The position numbers were made by a program, and so were the translations under genes. Of a DNA stretch of 61,006 nucleotides, positions 43,404-51,872 are shown in pieces; within the stretch, counting starts at the first letter, position 1; each line of letters starts with the position of its first letter. The stretch spans positions 1 through 61,006 of the forward strand of contig SLRT01000060.1 of assembly GCA_007130825.1 (NCBI GenBank), in the 5' to 3' direction. Origin of the DNA: Syntrophomonadaceae bacterium (GTDB lineage Bacteria > Bacillota > Dethiobacteria > DTU022). The notes under the pieces were generated by a model. That model was not told the DNA's origin, searched no databases, and was given only the letters and a program-made list of their open reading frames with translations.

Positions 43404-43431
43404 TTGAATTTGCACTAATATGTATTATAAT
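43404..43431 (+). promoter_or_regulatory. Promoter of the nfeD gene
   Basis: TTGAAT (43404-43409) and TATAAT (43426-43431) are 16 bp apart. It is divergent from the rrf2 promoter, about 30 bp away. Confidence 0.65.
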
Positions 43432-43472
43432 TATATCAGTATGGTTTGCAAATAATTAGAAAAGGTCGTTGA

Positions 43473-44858
43473 TTGAAAGTGAAAATGAAACAATTAGCTA
43501 AGATTTTTACAACCGCCTTAGTTTTAATATTTATATTTGCCGGCCTGGCTTATACAAACCCGGTCAGCGCCGATGTTGAGCCTGGTGTTAACGATGAACA
43601 GCAGCCGGTGTATGTGGCTGAGCTGGAAGGGGCTGTCACTGCCGGGCAAAACACCTTCCTGCACCGGCAGGTGGAAAAAGCCAGGGAAGTGGATGCCCAG
43701 CTGTTTATTCTGGTATTGAACACCCCCGGCGGGCTGGTTGACGCGACCCTGAAGATGAATGAACTCTTTTTAAACGCCGAAATGCCGATCGCCGTACTTG
43801 TCGCGCCGTCCGGGGCAATCGCCGGTTCAGCCGGGGCTTTTATCCTGGTTTCATCAGATATAGCAGCTATGGCTCCGGGAACAACAGTCGGCGCCGCTCA
43901 ACCGGTAGCAATTTCACCGGAGGGAACACAGGAAACCGATGAGAAAACCGTTCAGTTTTACTCTGCCCATTTACGAAGTATGGCCCGTGAACAAGGCCGT
44001 CCGGAAGATCTGGCTGAAAAATTTGTCACAGAAAACCTGACTCTCAATGCCAGGGAAGCCCTGGAAGAAGGAATGATTGAATACCTGGCCGGCAGTGTAT
44101 CTGAATTGATGGATGAGCTCGACGGAACAGAAATAGAAAAACAGGGTGTAACATATGCCTTAAATACCGCCAATGCAGAAATCCAGAGGGATGAAATGAC
44201 CCTTTCCGAACGACTGCAAAACTGGGTCAGTGATCCCCAGATTTCTTTTTTGGTCCTGATGGCCGGCTTTCTGGGCATTTACTTTGGTTTGAGTGCGCCG
44301 GGGACCATAGTTCCCGAAGTAAGTGGGCTGATATTGCTTATTCTCGGTATATACGGCCTCGGGCTGTTTGACACCAATACCACCGGCATAGTGCTGATTT
44401 TACTGGGCGCCGGTTTAATTGCAGCTGAAATATTTACCTCCGGTTTTGGCATTCTCGGTATTGGAGGAGCAGCTTCACTCGCAGCCGGGGCAATATTGCT
44501 GCCCATGGAACCCCTGATGGCCAGTGATTGGTACACTACTTTCCTGATTACGGTTGTGGGGACTGTCCTGGGTTTACTGCTGATTGTCCTCGTAGTGGCC
44601 CAAAGAGTGATTCAAAGCCGCCGTACGTATACCGGTGGCAGTACATATTTTAAGCCGCCGGAAAAAGGCGTTGCCGCTGAAGATTTAAAACCGGAAGGAA
44701 TGATCAGGGCCCGGGGAGAATTATGGAAGGCGCGCAGTGAAGACGGCAGCACTATTCCAGCCGGAAGCGAAGTTGAAATAGTTCGCGCTGAAACCTTAAA
44801 ACTGTGGGTTCGCCCCCTGCAGGAAAAACAACCGCACTCTGATCATAAAAGCGAATGA
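43473..44858 (+). CDS. nfeD: NfeD family membrane-bound serine protease (long form)
   Basis: The 461 residues have a signal segment (about 8-34) and a ClpP-like protease domain with NTPGGLVDATLKM and PSGAIAGSAGAFILVSSDIAAMAPGTTVGAA. Four or so membrane helices follow (about 250-385), then a C-terminal OB-fold NfeD domain (GMIRARGELWKARSEDGSTIPAGSEVEIV). Long NfeD proteins pair with slipins; the archaeal 1510-N enzyme cleaves stomatin C-termini. The slipin gene lies 72 bp downstream. The TTG start lies 6 bp after AAAGGT; GTG 43479 and ATG 43485 are alternatives. Confidence 0.92.
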   Translation: MKVKMKQLAKIFTTALVLIFIFAGLAYTNPVSADVEPGVNDEQQPVYVAELEGAVTAGQNTFLHRQVEKAREVDAQLFILVLNTPGGLVDATLKMNELFLNAEMPIAVLVAPSGAIAGSAGAFILVSSDIAAMAPGTTVGAAQPVAISPEGTQETDEKTVQFYSAHLRSMAREQGRPEDLAEKFVTENLTLNAREALEEGMIEYLAGSVSELMDELDGTEIEKQGVTYALNTANAEIQRDEMTLSERLQNWVSDPQISFLVLMAGFLGIYFGLSAPGTIVPEVSGLILLILGIYGLGLFDTNTTGIVLILLGAGLIAAEIFTSGFGILGIGGAASLAAGAILLPMEPLMASDWYTTFLITVVGTVLGLLLIVLVVAQRVIQSRRTYTGGSTYFKPPEKGVAAEDLKPEGMIRARGELWKARSEDGSTIPAGSEVEIVRAETLKLWVRPLQEKQPHSDHKSE

Positions 44859-44930
44859 CAGACTGTTACATTATTAATAAGCATACAAAACAAGTTGGCA
44901 AGCTTTAATATTATTCATTAAGGAGGTTTA

Positions 44931-45746
44931 ATGAAGATGCAAGAAATTTTTGGTGATGTCGGTTTGTATATCCCTATACTGGTAATTGTTTTTCTGTTTC
45001 TTACTTCAGCAATCAAGATCGTCCGTGAATACGAAAGGCTGGTAGTATTTCGCCTCGGGCGCCTGATTGGTGAAAAAGGTCCGGGTTTTGTATTAGTCAT
45101 TCCAATTGTCGACAAGCTAGTGCGCATCTCGCTGCGGATTATCACCCTTGACGTTCCGAGTCAGGAAGTCATCACCCGCGATAACGTAACAACCAGTGTA
45201 AACGCTGTAGTTTATTACCGGGTAGTCGAACCTAACCGCGCGGTTAACAATGTCGAGGATTTTAAAATGGCTACTGCTCAACTGGCCCAGACTACTCTGC
45301 GCAGTGTAGCCGGTCAGGCCGATCTTGATGAACTTTTATCGGAAAGAGAAAAGTTAAATTCCAAGATACAAGGTATCTTGGATGAAGCAACCGACCCATG
45401 GGGCATCAAGGTTACGGCAGTGGAAATTAAAGATGTAGTTATACCGGAATCGCTGCAGAAGGCTATATCAAGACAGGCAACCGCTGAAAGAGAAAGAAGG
45501 GCTGTTATTGTTCAGGCTGACGGAGAAAGAGAAGCCGCCGGAAGAATTGCTGAAGCAGCTAAAACTTTAGCTGCCCAGGAAGGCAGCTTCTACATCCGCT
45601 TATTGAGAACCCTGCCCGAAATTGCCAGTCAACAGGGGAATTTAATTGCATTTCCCCTGCCTATCGAATTAAGGCAACTGCTGCCTGACCCATTTAAAGC
45701 AGCCATTGAATTAACAGAAGAACAAAAAAAAGATGATGAAGAGTAA
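44931..45746 (+). CDS. Slipin (stomatin/prohibitin family) membrane protein
   Basis: The 271 residues have one N-terminal membrane helix (about 12-30), then the SPFH domain: REYERLVVFRLGRLIGEKGPGFVLVIP, TLDVPSQEVITRDNVTTSVNAVVYYRV, and KVTAVEIKDVVIPESLQKAISRQATAERERRA. A helical tail follows. Slipins form membrane microdomain scaffolds and partner with the upstream NfeD protease. AAGGAGG lies 4 bp before ATG 44931 and 10 bp before ATG 44937, so either may be used. Confidence 0.93.
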   Translation: MKMQEIFGDVGLYIPILVIVFLFLTSAIKIVREYERLVVFRLGRLIGEKGPGFVLVIPIVDKLVRISLRIITLDVPSQEVITRDNVTTSVNAVVYYRVVEPNRAVNNVEDFKMATAQLAQTTLRSVAGQADLDELLSEREKLNSKIQGILDEATDPWGIKVTAVEIKDVVIPESLQKAISRQATAERERRAVIVQADGEREAAGRIAEAAKTLAAQEGSFYIRLLRTLPEIASQQGNLIAFPLPIELRQLLPDPFKAAIELTEEQKKDDEE

Positions 45747-45768
45747 ACCCTATGATCAATAAATTATC

Positions 45769-46689
45769 ATGATCCGGACGGGTGAACAAAAAACAATACC
45801 TTACCAAACAGCGTTTGTGATAAATCCTGCCGCTGGTGGAGGAAAAGCCGGACGGGTCTGGTTAAAAATTGAATCCTTGTTAAAACAGACCGGGCAGCAG
45901 TACCGGGCCTATTTTACCCGTTTTGCGGGTGAGGGTAGCGGGCTTGCTGCCCGGGGTGTGCTTGATGGCGCCGAACTGGTTGTGGCTGTCGGCGGTGATG
46001 GTACGCTGAGAGAGGTCATCAACGGACTGGACTTGAATGATAATATCTTTGGCGTAATTCCTGCCGGAACAGGGAACGGCTTTATCCGCTCATGCGGTAT
46101 CCCGCTTCACTGGCATAAAGCTTTACAGGGACTAGCCGAATGGAACCCCCGCCAGATTGATATCGGCACTGTTAATGGAACTTACTTTTTAAATGTGGTC
46201 GGAATGGGGTTTGATGCTGCAGTCGCCAGAGCGGCTGCAGCCAAATATAATAAACTGAGCGGTTATTTGGCCTATCTAGCCGCTTTTCTGGATCAAATAG
46301 CTTTATTTAAGCGCTTTTGCTGCCGTGTTAAATGCAACGGCCTTTATTTTGAAGATAATCAAACACTGCTGGCTGTTGTGGCCAACGGTTCATATTACGG
46401 CGGCAAGTTATGTATTGCTCCTCAGGCGGTTATTGACGATGGCTATTTAGATCTTTGCCTGATCAGGAAACGAAATATTCCGGAGCTTGCTGCTTTGGGG
46501 GCCAGGGTTGCCTTAAAAAAACATATCGAAAGCCGGGCATTAATTAAGTTCAAAGGTCAAAATATTTGCCTGGAAGACGCTCAAAGAGTTCCTGTCCATA
46601 TTGACGGTGACGTGGTCGAATTGCCGGCGCTTGAGATTTGTGTAAAGCCGGGGGCTTTGCATATTTTGGCCCCGCGACGGGAAACTTGA
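45769..46689 (+). CDS. Diacylglycerol/lipid kinase (YegS/DagK family)
   Basis: The 306 residues show the family motifs: FVINPAAGGGKAGRVW, VVAVGGDGTLREVINGL and VIPAGTGNGFIRSCGIP, then DIGTVNGTYFLNVVGMGFDAAV and a C-terminal VHIDGDVVE. It likely phosphorylates diacylglycerol or another lipid alcohol, recycling lipid head-group products. The ribosome site before ATG 45769 is weak, and the gene follows slipin by 22 bp, so coupling is possible. Substrate not determinable. Confidence 0.9.
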   Translation: MIRTGEQKTIPYQTAFVINPAAGGGKAGRVWLKIESLLKQTGQQYRAYFTRFAGEGSGLAARGVLDGAELVVAVGGDGTLREVINGLDLNDNIFGVIPAGTGNGFIRSCGIPLHWHKALQGLAEWNPRQIDIGTVNGTYFLNVVGMGFDAAVARAAAAKYNKLSGYLAYLAAFLDQIALFKRFCCRVKCNGLYFEDNQTLLAVVANGSYYGGKLCIAPQAVIDDGYLDLCLIRKRNIPELAALGARVALKKHIESRALIKFKGQNICLEDAQRVPVHIDGDVVELPALEICVKPGALHILAPRRET

Positions 46690-46779
46690 TTAATTCAACA
46701 TGACAACAACGATTATAACCGCCTGTGGTTAATCGGTAGAGGAAGTCATGTAAATTATAAGTGAATTTTTCTTAACCTA

Positions 46780-46808
46780 TTGATAAGTTCTTAAAGAGTA
46801 GTTATAAT
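46780..46808 (+). promoter_or_regulatory. Promoter for tRNA-Leu
   Basis: TTGATA (46780-46785) and TATAAT (46803-46808) are spaced 17 bp, with the tRNA beginning 22 bp after the -10. Confidence 0.85.
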
Positions 46809-46829
46809 AACATGGCAGGAACAAAACAG

Positions 46830-46916
46830 GCGAGCGTGGCGGAATGGCAGACGCGCTAGGTTCAGGACCTAGTGGGCTTTACGCCCGTGGAGGTTCAAGT
46901 CCTCTCGCTCGCACCA
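46830..46916 (+). tRNA. tRNA-Leu (anticodon CAG)
   Basis: The 87-base class II tRNA has acceptor GCGAGCG/CGCTCGC and anticodon stem CTAGG/CCTAG around TTCAGGA (anticodon CAG). It also has the long variable arm TGGGCTTTACGCCCG, T arm GAGGTTCAAGTCCTC and an encoded CCA end. Confidence 0.97.
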
Positions 46917-46924
46917 GGTAAACA

Positions 46925-46963
46925 AGGGGCTTAACGGGTTTTAGACATGCCTGGAAAGCCCCT
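46925..46963 (+). terminator. Terminator-like hairpin after tRNA-Leu
   Basis: AGGGGCTT (46925-46932) pairs with AAGCCCCT (46956-46963). The following tract is AT-rich with five T residues about 12 bases later rather than immediately, so termination efficiency is uncertain. Confidence 0.45.
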
Positions 46964-47092
46964 AAATTATACCTTTTTGACACCAGTTTTAAATAAGACG
47001 AGGTTTCATGTTGTAATATATACTCCTTAACAGCAGGTTGTGCTGTATCTTTAATTAAGGCATCTTTAAATCACTCACTGCTGTTAAGATTA

Positions 47093-47120
47093 TTGCTTTG
47101 CAACTTCTTTATGGTAAACT
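47093..47120 (+). promoter_or_regulatory. Weak candidate promoter for the universal stress protein gene
   Basis: TTGCTT (47093-47098) and TAAACT (47115-47120) lie 16 bp apart, about 35 bp before the start codon. Nothing else stands out in 46964-47156. Confidence 0.45.
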
Positions 47121-47156
47121 TAAAGCAGATAATTACTTTTGAAAGGGAGCGTTAAT

Positions 47157-47615
47157 ATGAAAATATTAGTATGTACGGATGGTTCGGAGCAAAGCCAAAA
47201 AGCCTTAGAAAAGGCTGCCGTAATCGCTGAAGGATGTAATGTTGATGAAGTAGCCATAATTTATGTTTATGAAGACAAATTGGATTTTTCTCCTTTAAGA
47301 CACAATGGAGAATCGACCATAACAGAAGAAGACATAGAGCGATTTAGAAAGCTTAACGAGGAACATAAAGAAGAAAGGAAAAAGATCTTATCAGAAGCCT
47401 TAAAAATATTTGAAGGAAAAAATATCACCACGCGTACAATTTTTGAAGAAGGTCATCCGGCCCATACTATTGTTAATATAGGCTGCGATGAAGGATTTGA
47501 CATGATTGTTGTCGGCAGCAGGGGGAGGGGTGGTTTGAAAAAAGCGTTTCTGGGCAGTGTAAGCAGCGCTGTAGTTCAAGAAGCGAAAAATTGCAGTGTA
47601 CTGACAGTAAAGTAA
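47157..47615 (+). CDS. Universal stress protein (UspA family, ATP-binding type)
   Basis: The 152 residues form a single Usp domain: MKILVCTDGSEQSQKALEKA at the start and the ATP-binding VVGSRGRGGLKKAFLGSVSSAVVQ near the end (G-2x-G-9x-G-S pattern). Usp proteins are small cytoplasmic stress-response nucleotide binders. ATG 47157 follows GGGAGC by 6 bp; an in-frame TTG at 47139 would include that site. It is a monocistronic unit facing a convergent membrane protein gene. Confidence 0.92.
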   Translation: MKILVCTDGSEQSQKALEKAAVIAEGCNVDEVAIIYVYEDKLDFSPLRHNGESTITEEDIERFRKLNEEHKEERKKILSEALKIFEGKNITTRTIFEEGHPAHTIVNIGCDEGFDMIVVGSRGRGGLKKAFLGSVSSAVVQEAKNCSVLTVK

Positions 47616-47777
47616 GAATTTAGGATGACAGCAGGTTGATTCTGATCGAGCGCTTTCCATTTTACAGCCACTGTTACCGGTGTCATTAACCCGGTTCTGC
47701 ATTGTGGTTGTAAATTTATTTGAAGCATTCGACATTAAAAGGAATCCTTAACAGCCTAAAAAGTTTCGAAAGCGGGC

Positions 47778-48164
47778 CTAAATTAAACCTCTCACCAAGA
47801 ATACTATCCCGATAAGCAATAATAATATCGAAATAGGGCCGGTTACGATCATAAACAGCTTGGAATCTGAAATTCGATGTGAACCAATCCAGGCAAAATC
47901 TGCAGGCCCTCTCATTACAGCACCCCAGTAGTTCAACGTGATACCACTTACAAGGGCCGCGCCGCCTAAACCCCAAAGAGCGCTGCCGGCAATCGCGCTG
48001 AGGATTATCCCAAAAACACCACCAAGCGGGCCGAGTGGAAGCAAATCAAAAAGCAGTAAGAGTCCTACGGCCAGGGCATAGGAAATTGGCGGCAAATCAA
48101 GTAAAAAAAAGGCAAAAGTAAAGACGGCAATTGATAATCCGAATAAGAGTAATTTACCAAACAC
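47778..48164 (-). CDS. Small membrane protein of unknown function
   Basis: The 128 residues contain three or four hydrophobic helices (about 4-22, 28-48, 50-76, 105-125) and no motif that I recognise. GTG 48164 has GGGGAGG 8 bp upstream, which supports translation. It lies downstream of the glycosyltransferase gene on the same strand (170 bp apart) and may be co-transcribed. No function offered. Confidence 0.65.
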   Translation of the reverse strand: MFGKLLLFGLSIAVFTFAFFLLDLPPISYALAVGLLLLFDLLPLGPLGGVFGIILSAIAGSALWGLGGAALVSGITLNYWGAVMRGPADFAWIGSHRISDSKLFMIVTGPISILLLLIGIVFLVRGLI

Positions 48165-48334
48165 TGTGTTTTCCTCCCCTCATTTAGTAGACCTGGTAGT
48201 TATACCTGAATATTCTTTATTATGAATATGTAAAGCTCCTGCCTGTCTGCAGTATATGCTTTTTTCTGTCCTGGTATTACAGGCAAAGCTGATCGAAATA
48301 GGAAGCCGGTTACTTTCCAGATGGCGGGAAATCT

Positions 48335-49570
48335 TTAAGACAGGCGGTTAAAAAAATCGATGTGCTGAGCGGCGATAGCATCCCAGGTAAATTTTTCATA
48401 GACGGTTTTTAAACCGTTTTCAATAAGGTTTTTTCTTAAAGAATTATTTTTTAAGATCTTATCGATAGCCAAAGACATTTCTTCGGTGTTTTTCGGGTTA
48501 ACGGTCATGGCGTCTTTATCATGATTAAGAAAATGCCTGATCCCACCAAGCGAGGTGACCACAACAGGAGTGCCGCAGGCCATAGCCTCGATTACTGTCA
48601 TACCGAAGGGCTCAAAGCGGGAAGATAGAACAAAGACCCTGGCGTTGCGGTAATAAGGGGCCATCAACTCGTCGGGAACGTAACCTGGCAGTAAAACCCG
48701 GTCCTGCAAATTATAGCTTGTGGCTATCTCCATAAGTTCATTTTTAAGATCGATTTCCGGCTGTTTTGGATTTTTGGAACCGCCGCCGATTACCAGGCAA
48801 AGGTCAGGATTTTCAGGAGCAAGAAGGGCAAAGGAGTGGACCAGTAAATCAAATCCTTTGTTATGATCTATCCGGGCCAGGGCCAGAATATAGTTTTCAG
48901 GCAGGCCTGTTTCAGGTTCGTTTTCTCCTTCCTGAAGCGGGTGAAAAACTTCTATATCCACTCCCGGAGGTATGATGACCATGTTTTCATTTTCAAAATC
49001 ATAATAATGTTTGTAATTATCATACTCGGCCTGACTGGTCGCTGTAATGCCGCGGGCATGCTGAAAGATAACTTTTTCCCGGGCTATTCGCTCTTCAAAA
49101 TGAAACATTTCTTCAGCTCCGCTAACATCCTTGAACCTTTCTTTTTTCCAGGCGCCCAGAGAATGAGAAGTATGCACAAACCAGTGGTTAAAGCGGGCTG
49201 CGATTTTCATGGCCACATAACCGGCATCCCAGTAATGTGAATGAAATATATCGTATTCCAGGCCGTTTTTGACAATATAGCGCTCCATATTATCCACCAG
49301 TTCATCCAGGACAGGCAACAGTTCTTCTTTCGGTATAAATTCGTCCGACCCGGCGGGTATCCGGACAACGCGCACATCTTCATTTACCGCTTCTTCCGGT
49401 AATCTTCCTTCAAAATTGCGGGTAAAAATATCGACCTTGTAACCTTCCCTCCGGGCCAGGGCCTTGGCCAGTTCAAGCACATATACCACCTGACCGCCCG
49501 TATCAGTTGCCCCGAGCAAAGGTTTGGGGTCAAAATATCCGTGCACACTTAACATAGCAACTCGTTTCAT
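48335..49570 (-). CDS. GT4 glycosyltransferase, sucrose-phosphate synthase-like
   Basis: The 411-residue retaining glycosyltransferase has the sucrose-synthase-group N-terminus (SVHGYFDPKPLLGATDTGGQVVYVLELAKALA), a HSHYWDAGYVAMK acceptor region, the donor-site LALARIDHNKGFDLLV and the catalytic RFEPFGMTVIEAMACGTPVV (EX7E). Relatives include sucrose-phosphate and mannosylfructose-phosphate synthases, which make compatible solutes. No phosphatase domain is attached. I set the start at ATG 49570, behind AAAGGAG (11 bp); the ATG at 49597 lacks a site. The adjacent kinase-like gene (49675-50319) is on the same strand. Products cannot be assigned. Confidence 0.82.
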   Translation of the reverse strand: MKRVAMLSVHGYFDPKPLLGATDTGGQVVYVLELAKALARREGYKVDIFTRNFEGRLPEEAVNEDVRVVRIPAGSDEFIPKEELLPVLDELVDNMERYIVKNGLEYDIFHSHYWDAGYVAMKIAARFNHWFVHTSHSLGAWKKERFKDVSGAEEMFHFEERIAREKVIFQHARGITATSQAEYDNYKHYYDFENENMVIIPPGVDIEVFHPLQEGENEPETGLPENYILALARIDHNKGFDLLVHSFALLAPENPDLCLVIGGGSKNPKQPEIDLKNELMEIATSYNLQDRVLLPGYVPDELMAPYYRNARVFVLSSRFEPFGMTVIEAMACGTPVVVTSLGGIRHFLNHDKDAMTVNPKNTEEMSLAIDKILKNNSLRKNLIENGLKTVYEKFTWDAIAAQHIDFFNRLS

Positions 49571-49600
49571 CGATTTATTAGCTCCTTTCTCTTCCATGGT

Positions 49601-49628
49601 GGATCATGATGGATGGATCATGATGGAT
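49601..49628. repeat. Perfect 14-bp tandem duplication
   Basis: GGATCATGATGGAT occurs twice head to tail at 49601-49614 and 49615-49628. Each unit contains the palindrome ATCATGAT. It lies between the P-loop gene and the glycosyltransferase gene, just upstream of the latter on the minus strand. Confidence 0.8.
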
Positions 49629-49674
49629 GTTGAAATGTTTAACCGGTGCTCTGCAGCCGCCAGGGATGTGCTGT

Positions 49675-50319
49675 TTATACGGCATTTTCGTTTTCCGGCG
49701 GAGGTATGATAATATCTGCTAATTTTTTGTGTTCAGAAATGATCTCATGTTCAATAGAAAGTACTTTTTCCAGAAAAGCGGTTGCCGAATCCCGGGAGCG
49801 CGCCAGCCTGGACTTCTTTGTCTGCCGGTAATCGCGGTTGATGAAAGCTTTCAAATCAGCATTTTTCAAGATAGTGGTATATGTGCCTTCAACAATGACA
49901 ACGGTAATCTCATCGACCGCAACAGTTTCCTCAGTAATACGGTCATCATCGAAAATTACCAGCGGCTTGGTAATAACAGCCGTGTCGCCTTTTTTTATGT
50001 CCGCAATATTTTTTTCAATGGTATCGAGTTTTACCTCCTGCGGGCCTACCCGGTTAATATTCTCCAATCTTTTATTATGGTTTGTTTTTGGCGGATACAC
50101 AAAATAATCATCCTGCTGCAGTATTAGAGCATTATTCCCCGCATCGGCACAAAGTTCGGCGAGCACTGCCGCAGTTTCAGATTTTCCACATCCTGATTCG
50201 CCGGCAACTGTAACCACAACCGGTGTTTCCAGATCTTTTAGTTTTTCTTGCAGTATTTTAAAAATAACAGCAGCGCTTTTACGATGATATTCGGTTATGA
50301 GCAACTTGTCACCGATCAT
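49675..50319 (-). CDS. Uridine kinase/phosphoribulokinase-like P-loop protein
   Basis: The 214 residues have the Walker A VAGESGCGKSETAAVLAEL, a uridine-kinase-like LQQDDYFVYPP segment, VIVEGTYTTIL (Walker B type) and a basic region RQTKKSRLARSRD typical of the phosphoribulokinase/uridine kinase lid. ATG 50319 lies 9 bp after GGAGG. It is upstream of the glycosyltransferase on the same strand, so it may phosphorylate a sugar, glycerate or nucleoside used in that pathway. Family is clear; substrate is not. Confidence 0.78.
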   Translation of the reverse strand: MIGDKLLITEYHRKSAAVIFKILQEKLKDLETPVVVTVAGESGCGKSETAAVLAELCADAGNNALILQQDDYFVYPPKTNHNKRLENINRVGPQEVKLDTIEKNIADIKKGDTAVITKPLVIFDDDRITEETVAVDEITVVIVEGTYTTILKNADLKAFINRDYRQTKKSRLARSRDSATAFLEKVLSIEHEIISEHKKLADIIIPPPENENAV

Positions 50320-50460
50320 TTCCAGGCCCTCCGGGTGTAAAATTCATATTATACAAACAAATAATTAATTCAACTAGTTGGTGCAAAAACCCTTTTCTAA
50401 ACGATACAAATTATTTATAGCCGTAAATATTTAACGCAGAACAAATTCATAATATTGCGG

Positions 50461-50489
50461 TTGCATTGCCGGCCGGCAATTGCTACGAT
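50461..50489 (+). promoter_or_regulatory. Thiolase promoter with a 16-bp palindrome in its spacer
   Basis: TTGCAT (50461-50466) and TACGAT (50484-50489) are 17 bp apart. ATTGCCGGCCGGCAAT at 50465-50480 is a perfect palindrome lying almost wholly between them, where a repressor would exclude RNA polymerase. The 50320-50669 intergenic stretch otherwise holds nothing that I can name; the leader to the start codon would be about 175 bases. Confidence 0.7.
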
Positions 50490-50669
50490 ATACTACAGGT
50501 TGTAAAGATATTATATGTGGTGATGGATAATTATAGCTTTTTCCACAGCAGCATGGAAATCATGTTAATTTGCAGGGTATCAACGAAAACCGGCGAATAT
50601 AATAAGTAAACGAATTTAGATCATTTGGGTGGTTTATTGGATAAATCACCCATTAATATGGAGGTCAGT

Positions 50670-51851
50670 ATGAGCAGTGAAGCTGTAATAGTCAGTGCGT
50701 TTAGAACTGCGGTAGGAACTTTCGGCGGTTCGTTGAAAAGCACAAGCGCGGTCAAACTGGGCAGCCTGGTTATAAAAGCTGCCCTTGAAAAATGCGGCAT
50801 TAAGCCGGAGCAGGTTGATGAGGTGTTGATGGGCTGTGTTCTTCAGAGCGGGCTGGGGCAAAATGTCTCCCGCCAGGCAGCTTTGAAAGCAGGTTTGCCG
50901 GTAGAAGTACCGTGTACGACCATTAATAAAGTTTGTGGTTCAGGCTTAAAAAGCATCACTACAGCCGCAACAGCAATTGCGGCCGGTGAAGCTGATATCA
51001 TTGTCGCCGGTGGAACAGAAAATATGAGCGCTTCGCCTTATGCCCTTACAGGCGCCCGCTGGGGCCAGCGAATGGGAGATGCCAGTGTTGCTGACTTGAT
51101 GATTAAAGATGGCTTGAACTGCGCTATGGGCGATTATCATATGGGAATAACAGCGGAAAATATAGCCGAAAAGTATGCTGTTACAAGAGAAATGCAGGAT
51201 AAATTTGCCCTGGCCAGCCAGGAAAAAGCTCATGCGGCCATCAAGAATGGTCGTTTCAAAGAAGAGATCGTTCCGGTTTTAGTGCCGCAGCGCAAAAAAG
51301 ATCCGCTCGTTTTTGAAGTAGATGAACACCCGCGGGTGACTTCAGCGGAGGCCCTGGCTAAACTTCGCCCGGCTTTCAAGAAAGACGGGACGGTAACAGC
51401 CGGGAATGCTTCTGGAATTAACGACAGTGCGGCTGCGGTGCTGGTTATGAGTCTCGAAAAAGCATCCGCATTGGGCTTAAAACCACTGGCTCGTATCCGC
51501 AGCTACGCTTCGGCTGGAGTTGATCCTTCTTTAATGGGAACCGGACCGATTCCGGCTACCAGCAAAGCTCTCACCCTTGCAGGCTGGTCAGTCGATGATT
51601 TAGACCTGGTTGAAGCCAACGAAGCCTTTGCCGCCCAGGCTCTGGCGGTGATAAAAGAGCTGGCATTTGATCCGGACAAAGTAAATGTTAACGGGGGAGC
51701 GATTGCCCTTGGCCACCCGATTGGAGCCAGCGGAACAAGAATATTAGTGACCTTGCTGCACGAAATGATTAAAAGGGAGTCAAAGCGTGGTTTGGCGACC
51801 CTTTGTATCGGCGGTGGTCAGGGTATCGCCTGCACTGTTGAAAGAGTTTAA
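50670..51851 (+). CDS. thlA: Acetyl-CoA acetyltransferase (thiolase)
   Basis: The 393-residue thiolase has the acyl-enzyme cysteine Cys89 ([10 protein letters not shown]), His349 ([12 protein letters not shown]) and Cys379 (LCIGGGQG), the same numbers as in the well-studied Zoogloea enzyme. It condenses two acetyl-CoA or cleaves acetoacetyl-CoA in fermentation or beta-oxidation. ATG 50670 has GGAGG 5-6 bp upstream; the in-frame ATG at 50625 has no such site. It is 21 bp from argF and may be co-transcribed. Direction of use depends on the organism. Confidence 0.95.
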   Translation: MSSEAVIVSAFRTAVGTFGGSLKSTSAVKLGSLVIKAALEKCGIKPEQVDEVLMGCVLQSGLGQNVSRQAALKAGLPVEVPCTTINKVCGSGLKSITTAATAIAAGEADIIVAGGTENMSASPYALTGARWGQRMGDASVADLMIKDGLNCAMGDYHMGITAENIAEKYAVTREMQDKFALASQEKAHAAIKNGRFKEEIVPVLVPQRKKDPLVFEVDEHPRVTSAEALAKLRPAFKKDGTVTAGNASGINDSAAAVLVMSLEKASALGLKPLARIRSYASAGVDPSLMGTGPIPATSKALTLAGWSVDDLDLVEANEAFAAQALAVIKELAFDPDKVNVNGGAIALGHPIGASGTRILVTLLHEMIKRESKRGLATLCIGGGQGIACTVERV

Positions 51852-51872
51852 TAACAAGGAGGTTGCTTAATA

